This document shows, in pieces, positions 7,767-15,718 of a DNA stretch of 32,130 nt (the first letter of the stretch is position 1; the number at the start of each line of letters is the position of its first letter). The stretch lies in assembly GCA_013297885.1 (NCBI GenBank), contig JAAFIR010000044.1, forward strand, positions 1 to 32,130, in the 5' to 3' direction. Under the pieces are notes generated by a model. The model was not told the DNA's origin and ran no database searches. It saw only the letters and a list, made by a program, of their open reading frames with translations. This DNA comes from Leptospirales bacterium (GTDB lineage: Bacteria; Spirochaetota; Leptospiria; Leptospirales; Leptospiraceae). Position numbers and translations under genes: made by a program.

Positions 7767-8315
7767 TCAAATTTCGATCTTACGAAACTCACCTGGTTTT
7801 AAATTTTCTAATTTTATTTTTCCAATTCGCACTCGAATTAATCTCAAAGTTGGATAACCAATATGAGCTGTCATTTTTCTCACTTGTCTATTTTTGCCCT
7901 CAGAAATAATTAACGAAATCCAAAAAGTTGGGATTGATTTTCTAACACGAATTGGAGGATTTCTTTTCCAAAGCCAAGAAGGTTCTTCAATTGACTTTAC
8001 AATCGCTGGACGATAGTATTCTGAACTAGTTTGAATCCCTTTTTCAAGATCTTTCAGTTTTGATAAATTCAGCTCACCTTCCACTTGAGCATAATATTCC
8101 TTTTCAATTTCTTTTTTTGGGTCAGTATATTTTGTTAAAAATGAATTATCATTTGTCAAAAGCAAAAGTCCTTCAGAATCAAAATCCAATCTTCCAACAG
8201 CTTTTGGTTTTTCAGGAAGTTTTATAAATTCTTTTAAAGTAGTTTTTTCACCTTCTTCTTTGAATTGGGACAAAACTTGAAACGGTTTGTTAAAAGCTAA
8301 ATAAATAAAACTCAT
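7767..8315 (-). CDS. rluE: 23S rRNA pseudouridine synthase, RluE-like (RsuA family)
   Basis: This 182-residue enzyme changes a uridine to pseudouridine in rRNA. It starts with the RluE-type FNKPFQVLSQF and has the catalytic segment GRLDFDSEGLLLLTND with Asp44, then KEYYAQVEG, and the C-terminal GKNRQVRKMTAHIGYPTLRLIRVRIG. It lacks the N-terminal S4 domain of RsuA and RluB and has the length of RluE, which acts on 23S rRNA position 2457 in E. coli. The gene converges on the Rpn gene with a 25-bp gap. A short hairpin (TAAGATC at 7762-7768 with GATCTTA at 7776-7782) overlaps its stop. The family is certain; the exact target base is inferred from length and N-terminus. Confidence 0.85.
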   Translation of the reverse strand: MSFIYLAFNKPFQVLSQFKEEGEKTTLKEFIKLPEKPKAVGRLDFDSEGLLLLTNDNSFLTKYTDPKKEIEKEYYAQVEGELNLSKLKDLEKGIQTSSEYYRPAIVKSIEEPSWLWKRNPPIRVRKSIPTFWISLIISEGKNRQVRKMTAHIGYPTLRLIRVRIGKIKLENLKPGEFRKIEI

Positions 8316-8763
8316 ATGTAATGAAAAAAAAAATCTTTTATTTAGTCATCAAGAATAATTTCCCAACTCAAAGCGTTAAGGATTGAAAATGTTGCTTTAG
8401 CAAGTCCGAACATTTTTTTGTGAGGACGAAACCATTTTCTAGCCTGACCTTTCTTTTTTTTATCGTTTAATTATAATTATTCAACAGATCAAAAAGAAAG
8501 GAACGCCCAACTAAATTCATAAATAATAAATTGATAATGTTTTAGTAATGATATAATGAATAAATTAAACCGGTATTAAACTTCATTTCAAATGGAATGT
8601 GGCAATGATTTTTTAACCTTTATAATTATTTGCACAATCATTCTTTTATCTGGTATACGAATCGCACAAGGATTTCAAAGAGGAGTTTTTTTATTAAACG
8701 CTAATTAATAAAACTTGAATTCAAAAATGTAAAGTTTCTTATGGGTTTTTGGTAGGTAGCTTT
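8316..8763. other. Gene-free stretch upstream of pyk with one inverted repeat
   Basis: There is no convincing frame in this AT-rich stretch between divergent genes. It should contain the promoters of rluE (leftward) and pyk (rightward), but no strong box pair can be named. One 11-bp inverted repeat is visible: CCTTTCTTTTT at 8448-8458 and AAAAAGAAAGG at 8491-8501, with a 32-nt loop. Its role is unknown. Confidence 0.6.
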
Positions 8764-10194
8764 ATGAATAAGAATTTTTTAAATAAAAAAACAAAAATTG
8801 TATGTACAATTGGTCCAGCATCCAACACAGTAGAAATGATTTCTAAACTAATTTATGTCGGGATGGATATCGCAAGAATGAATTTTTCTCATTCTGATCA
8901 TGCTACTCATAAAAAAGTTTATGATGCTATCAGACAAGCCGAACAAAAATCAGGAAGAGCAATCGGAATTTTAGCAGACTTACAAGGTCCAAAAATCAGA
9001 ACAGGCAAAATGAAAGATGGTCCATTTGATGTTGTTATTGGAGATAAAATTTGGGTAAATACAAATTCAGATTTTCTAGGCTCAAAAGAAGAAATCAGCA
9101 CAACTTATAAAAATTTAATACTAGATATTGAAGTTGGACAAAAAGTTTTAATTGACGATGGAAAAATTTTACTGAAAGTAATAGAAAAAAATTCTGAAAA
9201 AGCAAGACTAGAAGTTCTAGTTCCAGGAACAATTAAAGATAATAAAGGAATCAATTTGCCAGGAACTGCAGTTACTGCTCCAGCACTTTCTGAAAAAGAT
9301 ATTGAAGATTTAAAATTTGCTCTTTCACTTGGAGTTGATTATATTGCTCTTAGTTTTGTTCGCAGAGCGAGTGATCTTGATATTGCAAAAAAAATAATTG
9401 GTGAAAATTTTCAAGGCTTAATTGCAAAAATTGAAAGACCAGAAGCAATTGATAACATAGACGAAATTATTGAAACCTGTGATGGAATTATGATTGCTCG
9501 TGGAGACATGGGAGTCGAATTGGATACAGAAAAAGTTCCATTAATCCAAAAGGAATTAATTCGTAAAATGAATAAAGTAGGTAAACCAGTTATCACTGCA
9601 ACCCAAATGCTTGAATCGATGATTGAAAATCCTAGACCTACTAGAGCAGAAGCTTCTGATGTCGCAAACGCAGTGTTAGACGGAACAGACGCTGTAATGC
9701 TTTCCGCTGAGTCAGCTTCAGGTCTTTATCCAGTTGAATCTGTTTCGATTATGAGTAAAATTATAACTGAAGCAGAAACTATCTTTGATAACCATGACGC
9801 ACATAGAATTGCAAATAGACCAGAAACTGTTACAGACAGAGTTGCACTTGGAACTGCAGCAGAACAAATTGCACATTCTATTGGAGCAAAAGCAATTGTA
9901 AATTTTACACGTTCCGGGTTATCAGCTCGAGTTGCATCTCAGTTTAGACCTAAAGAATCTATTTATGCATTTACTCCATTTTTAATGACTGCAAGAAAAA
10001 TGAATTTATATCGTGGAGTATATCCATTTAACATTCCTTATGTGGACAAGTTTACAGATATGTTAAATTACATGGAAGACTATTTATTAAAAGAAGGATT
10101 TGTAAAAAGTGGAGACAAAGTTGTGATAGTATCAGGTGCACCTGGAGGAAAAGCTAATTCAGTTGATTTTGTACAAATTTTTGTTTGCAAATGA
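8764..10194 (+). CDS. pyk: Pyruvate kinase
   Basis: This enzyme makes pyruvate and ATP from phosphoenolpyruvate and ADP at the end of glycolysis. The 476 residues show KIVCTIGPAS at the start, MNFSHSDH, the ADLQGPKIRTG loop of the start of the B domain, the metal-binding IARGDMGVELD near residue 244, TATQMLESM near 278 and PTRAEASDVANAVLDGTDA, with a complete C-terminal domain. The ATG at 8764 is preferred to a TTG five codons upstream: it is followed directly by the conserved N-terminus and preceded by a GGTAGG stretch. The stop overlaps the next start (ATGA), so the two downstream genes are probably co-translated. Confidence 0.97.
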   Translation: MNKNFLNKKTKIVCTIGPASNTVEMISKLIYVGMDIARMNFSHSDHATHKKVYDAIRQAEQKSGRAIGILADLQGPKIRTGKMKDGPFDVVIGDKIWVNTNSDFLGSKEEISTTYKNLILDIEVGQKVLIDDGKILLKVIEKNSEKARLEVLVPGTIKDNKGINLPGTAVTAPALSEKDIEDLKFALSLGVDYIALSFVRRASDLDIAKKIIGENFQGLIAKIERPEAIDNIDEIIETCDGIMIARGDMGVELDTEKVPLIQKELIRKMNKVGKPVITATQMLESMIENPRPTRAEASDVANAVLDGTDAVMLSAESASGLYPVESVSIMSKIITEAETIFDNHDAHRIANRPETVTDRVALGTAAEQIAHSIGAKAIVNFTRSGLSARVASQFRPKESIYAFTPFLMTARKMNLYRGVYPFNIPYVDKFTDMLNYMEDYLLKEGFVKSGDKVVIVSGAPGGKANSVDFVQIFVCK

Positions 10195-10790
10195 AAAAAA
10201 GAATTTTAATTTTTCTAATTACAGTTTCAATTTTTTCAAAAGAATCTAGACATTCTGTAATTAGTTATACTGGAAAATTTATAAACTCTGATTTAGTTCC
10301 AATATCTCTATATGGAGATATATCATATAAAAAATCAAATTTATATGTATTAGGTTATAATTATCATCTCAAACCTAAAATTAGTTTTTTAAATTTTGAA
10401 ATAGAAGGTTTAGTGGGAAAACATTATGGTTTTATGAATCATGTTGAAGTTGATGGAGTTTTTATCGCTAGAACAAACCGATGGAGTCGAATCCCAATTA
10501 GTTTTGGATTTGGTGAAGGATTATCTCTTGCCTCTGAAAAACCACAACTAGAAGTCAGAAAATTTGGATTTGATAGAGAAAGAGGAACTTTCAATTTTAT
10601 AAATATAGAAGAAACTAGACCAGTATTAAATTTTTTATTATTAGAATTGGATGTCAAAATTCCAATCGAGTCTTCCCCAAAATTTTTTGTGAGACTTCAT
10701 CATAGGTCTGGGATTTGGGGAACTTATTGCCCACCTGATCCACCTTGTGGTTCAAATTTTTTAGTATATGGAGTTAAATTTCCGATTTGA
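10191..10790 (+). CDS. Exported beta-barrel-like protein, possibly PagL-like lipid A deacylase family
   Basis: This 199-residue protein has an N-terminal signal peptide (MKKRILIFLITVSIFSKES). The mature part is rich in alternating aromatic and polar residues, as in an outer-membrane barrel. The C-terminal end (RLHHRSGIWG..., then SNFLVYGVKF with an aromatic near the end) resembles the His-Ser end of PagL/acyloxyacyl hydrolase-type barrels, which remove an acyl chain from lipid A. That match is by eye and only moderate. The ATG overlaps the pyk stop by four bases, and its own stop overlaps the TTG start of the J-domain gene. Pairing with pyk is probably only operon position. Confidence 0.6.
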   Translation: MKKRILIFLITVSIFSKESRHSVISYTGKFINSDLVPISLYGDISYKKSNLYVLGYNYHLKPKISFLNFEIEGLVGKHYGFMNHVEVDGVFIARTNRWSRIPISFGFGEGLSLASEKPQLEVRKFGFDRERGTFNFINIEETRPVLNFLLLELDVKIPIESSPKFFVRLHHRSGIWGTYCPPDPPCGSNFLVYGVKFPI

Positions 10791-11233
10791 ACGTAGATGA
10801 ATCATTAGAATTTTTTGGACTTAAAAAAAATTATACAAAAGAAGACTTAAAACATCGATTTCATGAACTTGCAAAAAAATATCACCCTGATTCTTCAGAA
10901 TTTACTTCAGCTTATATTTTTTTAGAAGTTTTAAAACATAAAGAAATTTTAGAAAATAATTTAATACATCATACCCCAAAAGAATTAAAATCAGATTATG
11001 AAATTTATAAAGAAGCAAAAAAAATTGAAAATGACTCAATAAGAATTTATTTTCAAAAAAGAAGTTTGAATCATAATTTAACAAGCCCAGATTTTGATTA
11101 TGAAATTGAATTAAAGAAAAATTTATCTGAATCAAAATTTTTATATGAAAAATTGATTTCTGAATTTCCAAATTCAATTTGGGTTACAGATGCAAAAGAT
11201 TCAATCCAAAGTTTATCAATTTGGTTAAGGTAA
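10787..11233 (+). CDS. J-domain protein
   Basis: This 148-residue protein has a J domain in its first 60 residues: FFGLKKNYTKEDLKHRFHEL, then the invariant HPD at residues 33-35 that switches on the ATPase of Hsp70 (DnaK). It lacks the Gly/Phe-rich, zinc-finger and C-terminal domains of DnaJ, so it is a short co-chaperone with a helical, charged tail. The start is a TTG that overlaps the previous stop (TTGA), because no ATG precedes the J domain in frame. Its 3' end overlaps the convergent lipoprotein gene by nine bases. Client and cell location are unknown. Confidence 0.75.
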   Translation: MNVDESLEFFGLKKNYTKEDLKHRFHELAKKYHPDSSEFTSAYIFLEVLKHKEILENNLIHHTPKELKSDYEIYKEAKKIENDSIRIYFQKRSLNHNLTSPDFDYEIELKKNLSESKFLYEKLISEFPNSIWVTDAKDSIQSLSIWLR

Positions 11234-11686
11234 AATCAAAGAGTTTGAGGGAAGTGATGGATTTATTCTATTGTTGGTTTGATTCGATGGTGTAATTGAC
11301 AACACCAATGAACGGATTGCAATGTATTTTCCTTTAGTTGCATTATTTGTTCTAAAAATACAAATTGCATTTGCAGTTACTGCAGATGTCGAGCTATTTG
11401 TTTTTATATCAAAGCTATATTCTAATGGAAAGTTTGGTAAAACTACGATATTTGAACAATCAACACCAGCTGTTAAATCTGGTGGTGTTCTTGCTTCAGT
11501 TTCGTTATTACCAATATAAAGTTTGTAACCTGCAAGAAGTGGTTCCTGATTAGTGACTCTAACTTTTACATTATAATCTCCAGAGCTAGAAGTTGCTGAA
11601 ACCAGTATTGGTGCAACAATTCTAGTTTTGGATTTAGAATAGTTAGTGCAGTTAAAAACTAGTAGAAATAAAAAAATAAATTTCAC
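11225..11686 (-). CDS. Putative lipoprotein of unknown function
   Basis: This 153-residue protein starts with a lipoprotein signal peptide ending in LVFNC; Cys13 would be lipidated. The relaxed lipobox (Asn before Cys) is usual in spirochaetes. The mature part is Ser/Thr/Asn-rich and looks like one beta-sandwich domain with two Cys (DCSN and ICIF) that could form a disulfide. I do not recognise a family. It stands alone on the minus strand and converges with the J-domain gene, overlapping it by nine bases. It is likely anchored in the envelope. Confidence 0.7.
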   Translation of the reverse strand: MKFIFLFLLVFNCTNYSKSKTRIVAPILVSATSSSGDYNVKVRVTNQEPLLAGYKLYIGNNETEARTPPDLTAGVDCSNIVVLPNFPLEYSFDIKTNSSTSAVTANAICIFRTNNATKGKYIAIRSLVLSITPSNQTNNRINPSLPSNSLILP

Positions 11687-12188
11687 AAAAACTATATTTT
11701 TTTTTTCATTTGAAACTAAAAGGATTTTCTAATTTAATTTATAGACGATTTTTTTGGTGTTAAGATGCAATTGTAACTCTTACTTACTTCTAAAAAACTG
11801 CCTTAAAGTTACTTCCTAATTTAACTGCTTAGTAATTACTTGTTTGCTGATATCTACCAACTTCAACAAACAGAATATGCCTGACACGATTTTACCTTTA
11901 CCCTTGGGCAATTTGGAATAGATTAAAACCTTTTTTACAGTTTTGAAAAAATTTGTTTGAGGATATAAACTAATTATAAATGAAGTTTCAATTTTATGAT
12001 CTCTTTACCTAAATCAATGTTTTTTCAAGGGTTGGAAATGATTTAGTTTTTTTGGTAGTAGCTGGGGGAGTATTTTTCAGTTTAGTAAAATTCGACCTCA
12101 ATAAAGATATATTATAGATTTAAGATAACAAAATTAAGTTTTCAAAATTCATGAAGTTTTTATCTTGAATCATATTAGGAGAACTCGG
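11687..12188. other. Gene-free divergent spacer
   Basis: About 500 bases of AT-rich sequence lie between two divergently read genes and show no convincing coding frame, strong hairpin or clear promoter pair. The last part holds the ribosome binding site AGGAGAA (12177-12183), five bases before the ATG of the HEAT-repeat gene. Upstream regions of both genes must lie here. Its length leaves room for a small RNA, but nothing in the sequence supports one. Confidence 0.5.
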
Positions 12189-13187
12189 ATGAAAAAAATA
12201 ATTTTACTTTTTACTTTAATATTTTTTTGCAATTCAATATTTGCTTTAGAGACAGTTGTTTATAAAGAAGGAGATGATGCTTTTTTTAAAAAACAAATTG
12301 AATTACTTTCATATGGAACAGTAGAACAAAAAATTTCTGCAATTTATAATTTAAGAGCTGTAAGAGCAAAACGTGCTTTAAGACCTTTTGTTTTGGCTTT
12401 AAAGGGTATATCTTCACTCACTTCAAAACAAACCAAAAATCACACCCAAGAAATAAACCCAGACGGGGGATATGCTTTTGTAAATTTTGAGATTAAACAA
12501 AACAATAAACCAATAATCAAATATTTAGCAGCTCAAGGACTTGCAGAAATTAGGTATGATGTCGCGATCCAACCATTAATTGATACTTATAAAGAATTAA
12601 ATACTTTTGCTGAAAAAAATAAAAACCAAAGAGTTTTTTATGAATATTTTGAAGAGATGCCTGAAATAGTTGCTCAAGGTGAAGTACTTCGTGCAATAGG
12701 TACTTTATTATCAGATCATGAAAGTAAAGAAGCCAGTGAGATAATTAACCAAGCTTTAAATCATGAACATTATTATATTCGTGCATCTGCAGCCGAAGCT
12801 TTAGCAAACACAGATTCAGACACTGCAATACCAACTCTTGATGCTTCAGTTGGAAAAGAAAAAAATGATTATGCAAAAGCTTGTATGCATGCTTCTATTG
12901 TTGACATCAGAAAAACAAACACTAAACATTTTTTTGAACTGATCAAAATGTTAAAAAATGAATCTTCTGTTGTTAGATTAAAAGTTTCTTCTTTACTAGG
13001 AATGTTAGCAATAGAAAATTCTGAAACTTATTTGAGACAAGCAATGATGATTGAAGAAAATTTGGGTGTTAAAACTCAAATGAAAAAAGACATCGTTTTG
13101 ATTACCACTTATGAAGTTCCAAACGCACCTTCAGCAAGTTATGGTATCGATATTGATAGAAATAAAAAATCAGATACAGGAAAGTAA
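12189..13187 (+). CDS. Exported HEAT-repeat protein
   Basis: This 332-residue protein has a signal peptide (MKKIILLFTL..., ending near FA at residues 18-19). The rest is a series of helical HEAT-like (PBS-lyase type) repeats, for example IKYLAAQGLAEIRYDVAIQP, YYIRASAAEALANTDSDTAI and VVRLKVSSLLGMLAIENSET. HEAT solenoids bind other proteins; a partner cannot be read from the sequence. The ATG at 12189 is chosen over an upstream TTG because of the AGGAGAA ribosome binding site at the right distance and because the signal peptide begins there. It is a single gene, followed by an inverted repeat and a convergent tRNA gene. Confidence 0.8.
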   Translation: MKKIILLFTLIFFCNSIFALETVVYKEGDDAFFKKQIELLSYGTVEQKISAIYNLRAVRAKRALRPFVLALKGISSLTSKQTKNHTQEINPDGGYAFVNFEIKQNNKPIIKYLAAQGLAEIRYDVAIQPLIDTYKELNTFAEKNKNQRVFYEYFEEMPEIVAQGEVLRAIGTLLSDHESKEASEIINQALNHEHYYIRASAAEALANTDSDTAIPTLDASVGKEKNDYAKACMHASIVDIRKTNTKHFFELIKMLKNESSVVRLKVSSLLGMLAIENSETYLRQAMMIEENLGVKTQMKKDIVLITTYEVPNAPSASYGIDIDRNKKSDTGK

Positions 13188-13212
13188 ATAAAAATATAGC
13201 ATAATTTACAAA

Positions 13213-13296
13213 TGGGCTGTTGAAAAAGTTTTTATTTTAAAAAAACAGAGAGTATTTATTTTTGTTAAATTTTTTTAAAAATTTTTTAATAGCCCA
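13213..13296. repeat. 84-bp inverted-repeat element (MITE-like or bidirectional terminator)
   Basis: The left arm TGGGCTGTTGAAAAAGT (13213-13229) and the right arm (13280-13296, ending in AGCCCA) are complementary with three G-U-type mismatches over 17 bases. The loop of about 50 nt is made of A and T runs. The arm GGGCTGTTGAAAAAG resembles the ends of several insertion sequences, but no target duplication is visible. The place, between convergent transcription units, would also suit a terminator. Confidence 0.45.
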
Positions 13297-13305
13297 GTGT
13301 TAAAG

Positions 13306-13382
13306 TGGTGGGAAATACTGGATTTGAACCAGTGACCCCTTCCATGTCAAGGAAGTGCTCTAGCCAACTGAGCTAATTCCCC
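13306..13382 (-). tRNA. tRNA-Val (anticodon GAC)
   Basis: Read on the minus strand, the 77-nt gene starts GGGGAAT, then TAGCTCAGTTGG (D arm), an anticodon stem CTTCC/GGAAG with loop TTGACAT (anticodon GAC), a GGTTCAAATCC T arm and the acceptor end ATTTCCC followed by A and an encoded CCA. The acceptor pairs fully with one G-U. It lies 13 bases after the TPR gene on the same strand and may be cut from that transcript. Confidence 0.97.
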
Positions 13383-13395
13383 ACTTAGCCAAGAT

Positions 13396-14139
13396 TTACA
13401 TCTTAGTTACTTGGTCATATAAAATAGAATCTTTATAATCCTCAGAAAAATCAAGCTTTAATTCAATGAAACGTTCTTTTTTATTATTTGTTTTTGCATT
13501 TTGAATAGTATTTACAAAAACTAAATCTACATAATTCGAATCTGGATTTTTTTTAATAAAATTTTTTGATTCAAGCATAAATTGATATTCATTTTTATAA
13601 TGTAGAATTTTTAATAAAGTGAGTTTGTCTTTTAAATTTTTTTTTGGTTTTTCTCTTAAAACTGTTTCAATAACAGAGAGAGCAGCATGTTTATCATTCA
13701 TTTTATAAAGATGACAAGCAAAATAATATAGACCTCTATAATATTTTTTCTTTTTGCTTCGTGCTTCTTTTTTATAAATATCACCCCATTTTACACCTAA
13801 CTGATAATCACCTTGTAATAATGATTTTTCAATTAATATAAAAACCAATGAATGAAATCTAAAATTTAATTTGTCATTTGTTTTATAAATAGAATCTAAG
13901 GCCTGGTCTAATTTATCTAAATTTGATTCTAATAAAAAATAATATCGAATTACTTTATCTGATTGATCTAATTCAGGAAGTAATTTAATATACTTTTCAG
14001 CTAATTTAGAAGCTTCAATAAATTCTTTTTTTTTGACATGGACTTGTATCTTTTCAAGAACAATTGAATCATTTAAAGAAAAAATATCTAACAAGTTTAG
14101 AAAAAGAATACTAAAGAAAATTAGTATTCTTTTTTTCAT
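13396..14139 (-). CDS. Exported TPR-like protein
   Basis: This 247-residue protein has a signal peptide (MKKRILIFFSILFLNLLDIFS) and a mature part of paired amphipathic helices typical of degenerate TPR repeats: KKKEFIEASKLAEKYIKLLP, LLQGDYQLGVKWGDIYKKEA and YKMNDKHAALSVIETVLREK. No catalytic motif is seen, so it is probably a protein-binding scaffold in the periplasm. Its ATG overlaps the stop of the zinc-ribbon gene by one base (TAATG), so the two are co-translated. The tRNA-Val gene follows on the same strand. It is Lys/Asn-rich like its neighbours, and I know no name for it. Confidence 0.7.
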   Translation of the reverse strand: MKKRILIFFSILFLNLLDIFSLNDSIVLEKIQVHVKKKEFIEASKLAEKYIKLLPELDQSDKVIRYYFLLESNLDKLDQALDSIYKTNDKLNFRFHSLVFILIEKSLLQGDYQLGVKWGDIYKKEARSKKKKYYRGLYYFACHLYKMNDKHAALSVIETVLREKPKKNLKDKLTLLKILHYKNEYQFMLESKNFIKKNPDSNYVDLVFVNTIQNAKTNNKKERFIELKLDFSEDYKDSILYDQVTKM

Positions 14140-14339
14140 TAAATTTCAACCACATTTGAAGAGCCACACATTGGGCAAATAGCTTCTTCTGTTTGATTTG
14201 CTTCTTCATCTTCAAAGTCTAAAGGTACTTTCCATCTGTAATCACAATCTTCACAAGCTAAAGTTACAAATGTATCATCAAACTCTTCACCTTCTTCATT
14301 CTCTTCATCGTAGTAGTAATCGTCATCTTCGTAACTCAT
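14139..14339 (-). CDS. Small acidic zinc-ribbon protein
   Basis: This 66-residue protein has two CxxC pairs, Cys29-Cys32 and Cys55-Cys58, which would hold one zinc ion in a ribbon. The first half is a very acidic tract (MSYEDDDYYY, then many Glu). The ribbon resembles FmdB-type or other short regulatory zinc ribbons, but it is too short to place. There is no signal peptide, so it is cytoplasmic. It is the first gene of a minus-strand set with the TPR gene. The region to the start of the divergent aldolase gene (14340-14443) must hold both promoters. Confidence 0.75.
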   Translation of the reverse strand: MSYEDDDYYYDEENEEGEEFDDTFVTLACEDCDYRWKVPLDFEDEEANQTEEAICPMCGSSNVVEI

Positions 14340-14443
14340 TTTTTAAAATCCTTTTCTATTCCGATTTTTGTTATCATCTAACGTCAAATTTTATTGCTTT
14401 TTATTTTGAGAAAGTTTTTTTGAATATTGACGACAATTATTTT

Positions 14444-15247
14444 ATGAATTCTGCAATTGAACAATCTGTTTTTTCACTCAAAAAAGAGCTAATCCAATTA
14501 AAAAAAGAATACCAGTTTACAGCTATTAAAGGCGGAACTGAGACTGAGGATATGGATTTTGATGAAATCAAACTTTTTCATTTAATTTGCAAAGAAATTC
14601 TTCCTTTAATCATTAAAATTGGTGGTCCTGAAGCTCGAACAGATATTCGATTTTGTAAAGCAAATTTGATAGATGGAATTTCCGCACCAATGATTGAGTC
14701 TGAATATGCACTCAAAAATTTTATAAATACTTTAAAAAATCTAATTCCTCAAGCTAGTTATAAAAAAATTTATAAGTCAATTAACTTAGAAACAATCACT
14801 GGTTATCGAAATATTTTAGAAATTGCTGATTCAAAATTTTTTATGGAACTAGATAATGTAACTGCAGCTAGATCAGATTTATCAGCTTCAATGGATTTAG
14901 AACCAGATGCACCTGAAGTCATGAGAGTAACTGCTCAAATCATAAAAGTTGCTAAAGAACGTGGTAAAAGAACTTCAGTAGGTGGAACAATCACAAAAAA
15001 TAATTTTTTCCAAATTGCTGAACAGGTTAAACCAGACCAAATCAACTCTCGTCATATCATGGTTGATGTTGCAAAAGTTCTAGAAAATAATTTGAATGAT
15101 ATTGCAGAAGTGATGTTGGAATTTGAAATGAAACTTTATGAAGTTTTAGCGTTATTAAAACCAGAAAAATCTTTTTATTATAATAACCGAATTGAATTAA
15201 ACTGGGAACGAATCGGAAAGAAAAAAACTTTATACTCTTTTAGATAA
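14444..15247 (+). CDS. HpcH/HpaI aldolase/citrate lyase-like protein
   Basis: This 267-residue cytoplasmic protein looks like a PEP/pyruvate-type TIM barrel. It has IIKIGGPEARTDIRFCKANL in an early strand-loop, the Glu-containing strand SINLETITGYRNILEIA and the segment VTAARSDLSASMDLEPDAPE, which matches the 'GRSDLSAS' metal/substrate loop of the HpcH/HpaI family. The end is charged and unusual. The reaction cannot be fixed; related enzymes split or join 2-oxo acids or CoA esters. The ATG at 14444 is used because the frame further upstream runs antisense over the zinc-ribbon gene and lacks family features. It is a single gene, divergent from the zinc-ribbon set. Confidence 0.65.
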   Translation: MNSAIEQSVFSLKKELIQLKKEYQFTAIKGGTETEDMDFDEIKLFHLICKEILPLIIKIGGPEARTDIRFCKANLIDGISAPMIESEYALKNFINTLKNLIPQASYKKIYKSINLETITGYRNILEIADSKFFMELDNVTAARSDLSASMDLEPDAPEVMRVTAQIIKVAKERGKRTSVGGTITKNNFFQIAEQVKPDQINSRHIMVDVAKVLENNLNDIAEVMLEFEMKLYEVLALLKPEKSFYYNNRIELNWERIGKKKTLYSFR

Positions 15248-15718
15248 TTTTTATTTGGCGATTCATCGCTTGGCTTCGCCTAATACTGATTAAGCGATGA
15301 CCGTGCTTTTCGCTTCAATCTTTTTTAAACAGCAAAAAAGGATTTCCGCTTCAATCACTATCGCTAGTATTTTGGGAAATATTTTTTTTAAGTTCATTCA
15401 ATTCAAGAAAAGTAATTCAATACAATGCGAAATGGGATTGTAGCGTTTCTGAATAATCTCTGATTTAGTCAGAGATTATTCAGAAGTAGCGAAAAGCCCG
15501 TTTTTTTCCTACCTAACCACTTCCATTCTACATGAAGCAATGGGGGGTAATAGGAATATTTTTCGATTCAAACAAAACTGGGTTAGGTGGAAAAAATTCG
15601 CCCAAAGTAACTAGTTTACCTTTAATATTCAAAAGAGTCGATTTAGATTAAAATAAAAAACTTGAAAAAAAATTTGCATTTAACATGAGTGAATAATGTT
15701 CTATTTTGGTAAAACTTC
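15248..15718. other. Gene-free spacer with a strong hairpin
   Basis: About 470 bases without a credible frame. The first half repeats the word CGCTTCAATC (near 15310 and 15350). The middle holds a perfect 17-bp hairpin, listed separately, followed after 15 nt by a run of seven T (15501-15507). The last part before the next gene is AT-rich and should hold its promoter. Confidence 0.55.
15447..15485. repeat. Perfect 17-bp hairpin with 5-nt loop
   Basis: TTCTGAATAATCTCTGA (15447-15463) is exactly complementary to 15469-15485, with the loop TTTAG. The T run comes only 15 nt after the stem, so it is not a textbook terminator of the aldolase gene, whose stop is 200 bases upstream. TAGCG occurs on both sides as a direct word (15441 and 15487). 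It may be a dispersed intergenic repeat or a protein-binding or RNA element. Confidence 0.7.

Noticed and set aside
8448-8501. 11-bp inverted repeat as a terminator of a known gene
   Set aside because: Both neighbouring genes start, rather than end, on this side, so there is nothing for it to terminate. It is noted only as an unexplained repeat.
10902-11177. Minus-strand 91-codon frame over the J-domain gene
   Set aside because: It is antisense to a gene with a clear HPD motif; its Phe/Leu/Ile-rich composition is what AT-rich antisense DNA gives.
12000-12060. Short frame starting ATGATCTCT
   Set aside because: Only 16 codons, no ribosome binding site and no context that suggests a leader peptide.
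14198-14443. Upstream extension of the aldolase-like frame by 82 codons
   Set aside because: This part lies antisense over the zinc-ribbon gene, is rich in Leu/His with no family features, and the conserved protein starts at the ATG at 14444.
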